Part shown: piece by piece, positions 21,508 through 24,567 of the stretch | Layout: each line of letters begins with the position of its first letter | How positions within the stretch are numbered: the stretch's first letter is position 1 | NCBI GenBank assembly: GCA_009774765.1 | Contig: VSOK01000040.1 | Span: 1-24,567, forward strand | From: Bacteroidales bacterium | GTDB lineage: Bacteria > Bacteroidota > Bacteroidia > Bacteroidales > UBA932 | DNA length: 24,567 nucleotides | Direction: 5' to 3' | Notes under the pieces: generated by a model | Told to the model about the DNA's origin: nothing | Databases searched by the model: none | The model's input: the letters and a program-made list of their open reading frames with translations, nothing else | Made by a program: the position numbers and the translations under genes

Positions 21508-22911
21508 ATGATAACCTTTATCTCTTGTCTTGCATTTCTTGTTGCAGGATATTTCGTGTATGGAAAATATATTCAGAGGATAGTAGGCTTTGACGATTTG
21601 TCCCGGACACCGGCCTGCCGTCTGAATGATGGTGTTGACTATGTCCCGATGCCGTGGTATAAGGCATTCCTGATCCAGTTTCTTAATATTGCCGGGACCG
21701 GTCCGATATTCGGAGCGATTCTCGGGGCGATGTTCGGTCCGGTGGCTTTCCTTTGGATAACGTTGGGGTCGGTATTCGCAGGGGCTGTGCACGATTATCT
21801 TTCCGGTGTCATATCTATGCGGCACGACGGAATATCCGTATCTGAAATTGTAGGCAAATATCTTGGCAGGGGTATGCGCACGGTCATGAGGGTGTTCTCT
21901 GTCATTCTTCTTATTCTCGTCGGGACGGTGTTCGTCAGCTCTCCTGCGGCTCTGCTATCCTCTATGACAGGTATTTCCGTGCTTGTGTGGTCGATAGTGA
22001 TAATCATATATTATATCATTGCTACAGTGTTGCCTATAGATAAGGTCATAGGCAAGATATATCCTCTTTTCGGAGCTGCTCTGCTGATAATGGCTGTCGG
22101 AATAACCGTTGCGATTATAATTGGGCAATTCAACGGTTCGCTCAGGATGATGGAGATGACGTTGGAGAATCTTCATCCCAAAGGACTGTCAGTATTTCCT
22201 TTCCTGTTCGTGACCATCGCCTGCGGGGCGATCAGCGGTTTTCACGCTACCCAGTCACCGATGATGGCACGATGTGTCACCAAAGAAGGGGAGTGCCGTC
22301 CGGTATTTTTCGGTGCAATGGTGGTTGAAGGGATTGTGGCGTTGATCTGGTGTGCCGCGACTATAGCATTTTTCGGAGATACGCCAAGTATAAGTGAAGC
22401 TGTAGCCGCAGGAGGACCAGCGACTGTGGTCAACAGCATTTCAAAAGGCCTGCTGGGAACTTTCGGGTCAATCCTTGCTGTGCTTGGAGTCGTCGCCTGT
22501 CCGATTACCAGCGGAGATACGGCGTTCAGGAGTGCGCGCCTTACGCTTGCCGATGCGACCGGTATCAGACAGGACCGTCTTGGAAAGAGATTCCTGATTG
22601 CGATCCCTCTTTTTGTGGTCTGCATCATACTTACACAAGTCAATTTTGATGTCCTTTGGAGATATTTCGCCTGGTCAAACCAGACTTTGGCCACAATCTT
22701 CCTCTGGACTGCGACTGTCTATCTTGCCGTGCATTTCAAAAATTATTGGATTACATTGATTCCTGCCACCTTTATGACGTGTGTGGTGGTCTCATATATT
22801 ATGCAGGCTCCTGAAGGGCTTCGTCTGGGAGCGGTGGTCTCAAATGTCACAGCCGGACTGATTGCCGCAGTGCTTTTCATCTGGTTCCATTTCCGGCGCA
22901 GACATTCCTGA
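21508..22911 (+). CDS. cstA: CstA-family (carbon starvation) transporter, short form
   Basis: 467 aa polytopic inner-membrane protein with about 12-13 helices. CstA signatures are clear: FQFLNIAGTGPIFGAILGAMFGP-type segment (IQFLNIAGTGPIFGAILGAMFGPVAFLW, about 56-83), HDYLSGVISMRHDGISVSEIVGKYLG, GFHATQSPMMARCVTKE and VACPITSGDTAFRSARL. E. coli CstA is about 700 residues; this is the short form common in Bacteroidetes and Firmicutes. Relatives carry pyruvate (BtsT) or have been linked to peptide uptake on starvation. It has its own promoter, so it is not necessarily part of the ribose system, although uptake of a scavenged carbon source suits the setting. It is followed by a long untranslated tail ending in a strong terminator. 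Confidence 0.92.
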   Translation: MITFISCLAFLVAGYFVYGKYIQRIVGFDDLSRTPACRLNDGVDYVPMPWYKAFLIQFLNIAGTGPIFGAILGAMFGPVAFLWITLGSVFAGAVHDYLSGVISMRHDGISVSEIVGKYLGRGMRTVMRVFSVILLILVGTVFVSSPAALLSSMTGISVLVWSIVIIIYYIIATVLPIDKVIGKIYPLFGAALLIMAVGITVAIIIGQFNGSLRMMEMTLENLHPKGLSVFPFLFVTIACGAISGFHATQSPMMARCVTKEGECRPVFFGAMVVEGIVALIWCAATIAFFGDTPSISEAVAAGGPATVVNSISKGLLGTFGSILAVLGVVACPITSGDTAFRSARLTLADATGIRQDRLGKRFLIAIPLFVVCIILTQVNFDVLWRYFAWSNQTLATIFLWTATVYLAVHFKNYWITLIPATFMTCVVVSYIMQAPEGLRLGAVVSNVTAGLIAAVLFIWFHFRRRHS

Positions 22912-22947
22912 AAGAATCTTGATTGCCATACCGGCTTCAATGGTTAT

Positions 22948-23059
22948 AGGTGGGTCTCTGCAATGTGGTGAGGCTCAATGTGTTATAAAACAGTATGCCT
23001 TGTATGGACTACACTGTTTTGCAATTGATTGACAGACAATATGTTGTAAGAACCCACCT
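22948..23059 (+). other. Nested inverted repeats, candidate structured 3' untranslated region
   Basis: AGGTGGGT (22948-22955) pairs perfectly with ACCCACCT (23052-23059), enclosing AAAACAGT (22987-22994) and ACTGTTTT (23013-23020). The structure lies between the cstA stop and its terminator, so it would be present in the transcript's tail. No promoter is seen for a separate RNA. Confidence 0.35.
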
Positions 23060-23082
23060 GTTATGGGCGCAGCGATTAAGAC

Positions 23083-23123
23083 AAAAGCTCCAGATGATTT
23101 ACATTCAATCATCTGGAGCTTTT
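23083..23123 (+). terminator. Strong intrinsic terminator downstream of cstA
   Basis: A perfect 17-bp stem (arms 23083-23099 and 23107-23123) closes a 7-nt loop. The 5' arm begins AAAAGCTCC and the 3' arm ends GGAGCTTTT, so it could work in both directions. Confidence 0.85.
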
Positions 23124-23127
23124 GATA

Positions 23128-23140
23128 GTACCCGGAGCCG
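23128..23140 (-). other. tRNA-3'-end-like fragment, possible att remnant (copy 1)
   Basis: On the minus strand it reads CGGCTCCGGGTAC, like the T-arm/acceptor end of a tRNA gene, but the rest of a tRNA cannot be folded. A one-mismatch copy lies at 24458-24470. Both copies directly follow a terminator-like hairpin. Confidence 0.3.
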
Positions 23141-23243
23141 GTAGATACGCCCTAAAACAAAGTCAGCCAAAATATAAATAAAGTAAAGAAACCAGTCTTT
23201 TACGATAAAAGATGTTTGACTGTGCCTGTCCTTGTTTTATGAT

Positions 23244-23272
23244 GTTTTGCAGATTAGTATTCTTTTAGTATA
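23244..23272 (+). repeat. Imperfect direct repeat flanking fic (left copy)
   Basis: A 29-nt element starting GTTTTGC and ending TTTAGTATA. It matches the right copy at 24377-24405 in 27 of 29 positions by eye and sits about 230 nt before the fic start. Confidence 0.75.
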
Positions 23273-23297
23273 CCTCATGATGTTAAAATGGTAGCTC

Positions 23298-23320
23298 ATC
23301 ATCAAGATCTTCTTGATGAT
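23298..23320. other. Hairpin with 10-bp perfect stem
   Basis: ATCATCAAGA and TCTTGATGAT surround a 3-nt TCT loop. The tail TTATATTG is only weakly T-rich, so terminator function is doubtful; a binding site or remnant of a lost gene's end is equally possible. Confidence 0.4.
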
Positions 23321-23475
23321 TTATATTGTCAAATCTCATCCATAGATATTGTCTCATTTTACTGCAAAAATTCTTGCACTTGAAATTTATGGGCTATTTG
23401 TGTGAAAATGAGACCATAATCTTTTTGTAATATAATAAGACATAGAAACTCAAAGTGAAAATAGAAAAGATAAAT

Positions 23476-23483
23476 TATCTTTG
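23476..23483 (+). promoter_or_regulatory. Candidate -7 box for fic
   Basis: TATCTTTG matches TAnnTTTG and lies 20 nt before the fic ATG. No TTG is found at the usual -33 distance, so the promoter may be weak or activator-dependent. Confidence 0.5.
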
Positions 23484-23503
23484 TGACACTTAATTGTTTT
23501 TTT

Positions 23504-24268
23504 ATGGAAAAGGAACTGAGTCATCTTTTACAGAAGTCTGACAATCTGAAAACAAAGTTGTCAAATATACGCCCGCTGCCAGCCGAGGCTCTTAAAAAGA
23601 TAGAGGAGGCCTTTGCTATAGAATACACCTATGAGAGCAACCGTATAGAGGGCAATACATTGACCCTGCAGGAAACGGAACTGGTAGTAAATGAGGGTGT
23701 CACGATTGCAGGAAAATCAATGCGCGAACATCTTGAGGCAATCAACCATTCCGAAGCCATTGACTATATAAGGGATTTTGCAAAGAGCGATATTGAAATT
23801 GGTGAAAGGACTATAAAAGAGATACATTCTATCGTTCTGTATGGCATAGACAGAGAGAACGCAGGAAGATATCGCACCGTGCCTGTTATGATATCAGGTA
23901 GCACTCATCTGCCGCCTCAACCATATCTGATAGAAAAACAAATGGAGGATTTTATGCTTGCATATCGTGATAAGGAAGCAGCTGGCGAGCACCCTATATT
24001 GGTCGCGGCATATCTTCATGACGAACTTGTGAGGATTCATCCTTTTATTGACAGTAATGGGCGGACATCACGCCTGCTTATGAACTTGTATCTTCTTCGT
24101 AATGGATACACAATTGTCAATCTTAAAGGAAGCAACGATGAGAAGATTGCTTATTATAAGGCATTGGAGGCATCGCACACGCAAGGACAGCAACAAGACT
24201 TTCAGAAAATTGTAGCACAAGCTGAAATCGCCTCTTTACAGCGTTACATTTCTATAATTGGGGAATAG
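23504..24268 (+). CDS. Fic-domain protein, putative AMP transferase with N-terminal inhibitory helix
   Basis: 254 aa from the ATG at 23504; an in-frame GTG at 23483 lies within the -7-like box and is rejected. The N-terminal helical part carries SNRIEG (45-50), matching the Fic inhibitory motif (S/T)xxxE(G/N), so this is a class II enzyme that blocks its own ATP site. The Fic core motif is HPFIDSNGRTSR (179-190), with catalytic His179, metal-binding Asp183 and Arg187. The position after Asp is Ser184 where the family has Gly or Ala. Fic proteins transfer AMP (sometimes other nucleotides) to a hydroxyl on a target protein. No antitoxin-sized gene is adjacent, in keeping with intramolecular inhibition. 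The gene stands alone in an AT-rich, repeat-flanked segment, suggesting mobility. Confidence 0.9.
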   Translation: MEKELSHLLQKSDNLKTKLSNIRPLPAEALKKIEEAFAIEYTYESNRIEGNTLTLQETELVVNEGVTIAGKSMREHLEAINHSEAIDYIRDFAKSDIEIGERTIKEIHSIVLYGIDRENAGRYRTVPVMISGSTHLPPQPYLIEKQMEDFMLAYRDKEAAGEHPILVAAYLHDELVRIHPFIDSNGRTSRLLMNLYLLRNGYTIVNLKGSNDEKIAYYKALEASHTQGQQQDFQKIVAQAEIASLQRYISIIGE

Positions 24269-24336
24269 GCATTGCTTGTTCATTTTCAAAGTAATGAAAT
24301 ATATACAGTAGAAAATTATACAATGATATCGAAATT

Positions 24337-24353
24337 AAGTCTTACGACTTTTT
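24337..24353 (+). terminator. Weak terminator-like hairpin after fic
   Basis: AAGTC and GACTT pair around a TTAC loop and are followed by three T. The stem is only 5 bp. Confidence 0.35.
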
Positions 24354-24376
24354 ATCATTTGAGTTGATTGGGCGAG

Positions 24377-24405
24377 GTTTTGCTGATTAGTATTCCTTTA
24401 GTATA
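24377..24405 (+). repeat. Imperfect direct repeat flanking fic (right copy)
   Basis: Right copy of the 29-nt element at 23244-23272, differing at two positions. It lies about 110 nt after the fic stop and 18 nt before a terminator-like hairpin. Confidence 0.75.
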
Positions 24406-24422
24406 ACCCAGATAAAATAGAG

Positions 24423-24456
24423 AAGCCTCTTAATCGGTTGATTAGGAGGCTTTCTT
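24423..24456 (+). terminator. Terminator-like hairpin near window end
   Basis: AAGCCTCTTAATC and GATTAGGAGGCTT form a 13-bp stem with one G-U pair and a 4-nt loop, followed by TCTT. Immediately behind it comes the second tRNA-3'-end-like string. Confidence 0.65.
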
Positions 24457-24457
24457 G

Positions 24458-24470
24458 GTACCTGGAGCCG
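24458..24470 (-). other. tRNA-3'-end-like fragment, possible att remnant (copy 2)
   Basis: Minus-strand CGGCTCCAGGTAC, one mismatch from the string at 23128-23140 and again directly after a hairpin. A complete tRNA is not present. Confidence 0.3.
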
Positions 24471-24499
24471 CATTTGAAATTATAAAAACGGAGGTCACC

Positions 24500-24553
24500 T
24501 GGACAAAAAGTAGGATGATTTTTCCTTGACTTTTCAAGGGTGGACAAAAAGTA
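24500..24553 (+). repeat. Short direct repeat pair at window edge, possible IS terminus
   Basis: TGGACAAAAAGTA occurs at 24500-24512 and 24541-24553, 41 bp apart (about four helix turns). A CCTTGA/TCAAGG inverted repeat with a 4-nt loop lies between them (24524-24539). Repeated short boxes near an end are typical of IS21-type transposase-binding sites, but no transposase frame is within the window. Confidence 0.4.
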
Positions 24554-24567
24554 TGATATCGCGCTTG

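Larger units (their letters stand above)
22912..23503. other. Intergenic region between cstA and fic
   Basis: No gene is seen in this 592-nt AT-rich stretch. It holds nested inverted repeats (22948-23059), a 17-bp-stem terminator (23083-23123), a tRNA-3'-end-like string (23128-23140) and one copy of a direct repeat (23244-23272). It also holds a 10-bp-arm hairpin (23298-23320), a 10-bp inverted repeat (GTCTCATTTT at 23351-23360 and its complement at 23405-23414) and a -7-like TATCTTTG (23476-23483) for fic. Confidence 0.7.

Noticed and set aside
23128..23140. Complete tRNA gene on the minus strand.
   Set aside because: Only the 3' end resembles a tRNA; no anticodon arm, D-arm or matching acceptor 5' strand can be found.
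23483..23503. GTG start for the Fic protein.
   Set aside because: It overlaps the -7-like box, adds seven unconserved residues, and the ATG at 23504 begins the expected Fic N-terminal helix.
22912..24567. CRISPR array.
   Set aside because: The repeats are only two per type, spaced about 1.1 kb or 41 bp apart, with no regular spacer pattern.

Overview
The window comes from a member of the Bacteroidales, most likely Bacteroides or Phocaeicola-like. The evidence is a TonB-dependent SusC/SusD pair, lipoproteins with Bacteroidetes-style signals, and several promoters of the Bacteroides type (-33 TTG, 19-20 bp, -7 TAnnTTTG). Most starts also lack Shine-Dalgarno sequences. No database search was possible; family calls rest on motifs read from the translations.

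Layout. 1-77: the 3' end of a 5S rRNA and the terminator of an rRNA operon, followed by a GC-rich spacer. 297-2752 (minus): a tightly coupled cluster with a small membrane ORF, the two halves of a ThrE-type threonine/serine exporter as separate genes, and a LysR regulator. 3174-4190 (minus): a LacI-family regulator, divergent from the main locus. 4375-18167 (plus): a long operon encoding ribokinase, a TIG/DUF1566-like lipoprotein, SusC, SusD, two tandem DUF4874/DUF4832 glycosidase-like lipoproteins, a nucleoside hydrolase lipoprotein, a GH97 enzyme and a GRP-family sugar permease. Junctions are short or overlap by 4 nt. 18379-19410: a second nucleoside hydrolase with its own promoter and a hairpin-rich leader. 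19445-20194 (minus): a LuxR-type regulator, divergent from a DUF1349 protein and a VOC/glyoxalase-fold protein (20311-21385). 21508-22911: a CstA-family transporter. 22912-24567: an AT-rich accessory segment with a Fic protein flanked by imperfect direct repeats, two terminator-like hairpins each followed by a tRNA-3'-end-like string, and a repeat-bearing, IS-end-like sequence at the window edge.

Main interpretation. The operon 4375-19410 looks like a variant of the ribose-utilization (rus) polysaccharide utilization locus described in B. thetaiotaomicron (ribokinase, SusC/D, DUF4874/4832 glycosidase, nucleoside hydrolase, permease). The proposed flow is capture of ribosyl compounds at the surface and import by SusCD. 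Glycosidases and nucleoside hydrolases would then release ribose, the permease would carry it to the cytoplasm, and ribokinase would phosphorylate it. The variant features are LacI control, two DUF4832 paralogs with different post-cysteine sequences, a GH97 enzyme, a separately controlled second nucleoside hydrolase, and a TIG/DUF1566-like lipoprotein ahead of susC. Together they suggest a more complex ribose-containing ligand than free ribose or simple nucleosides.
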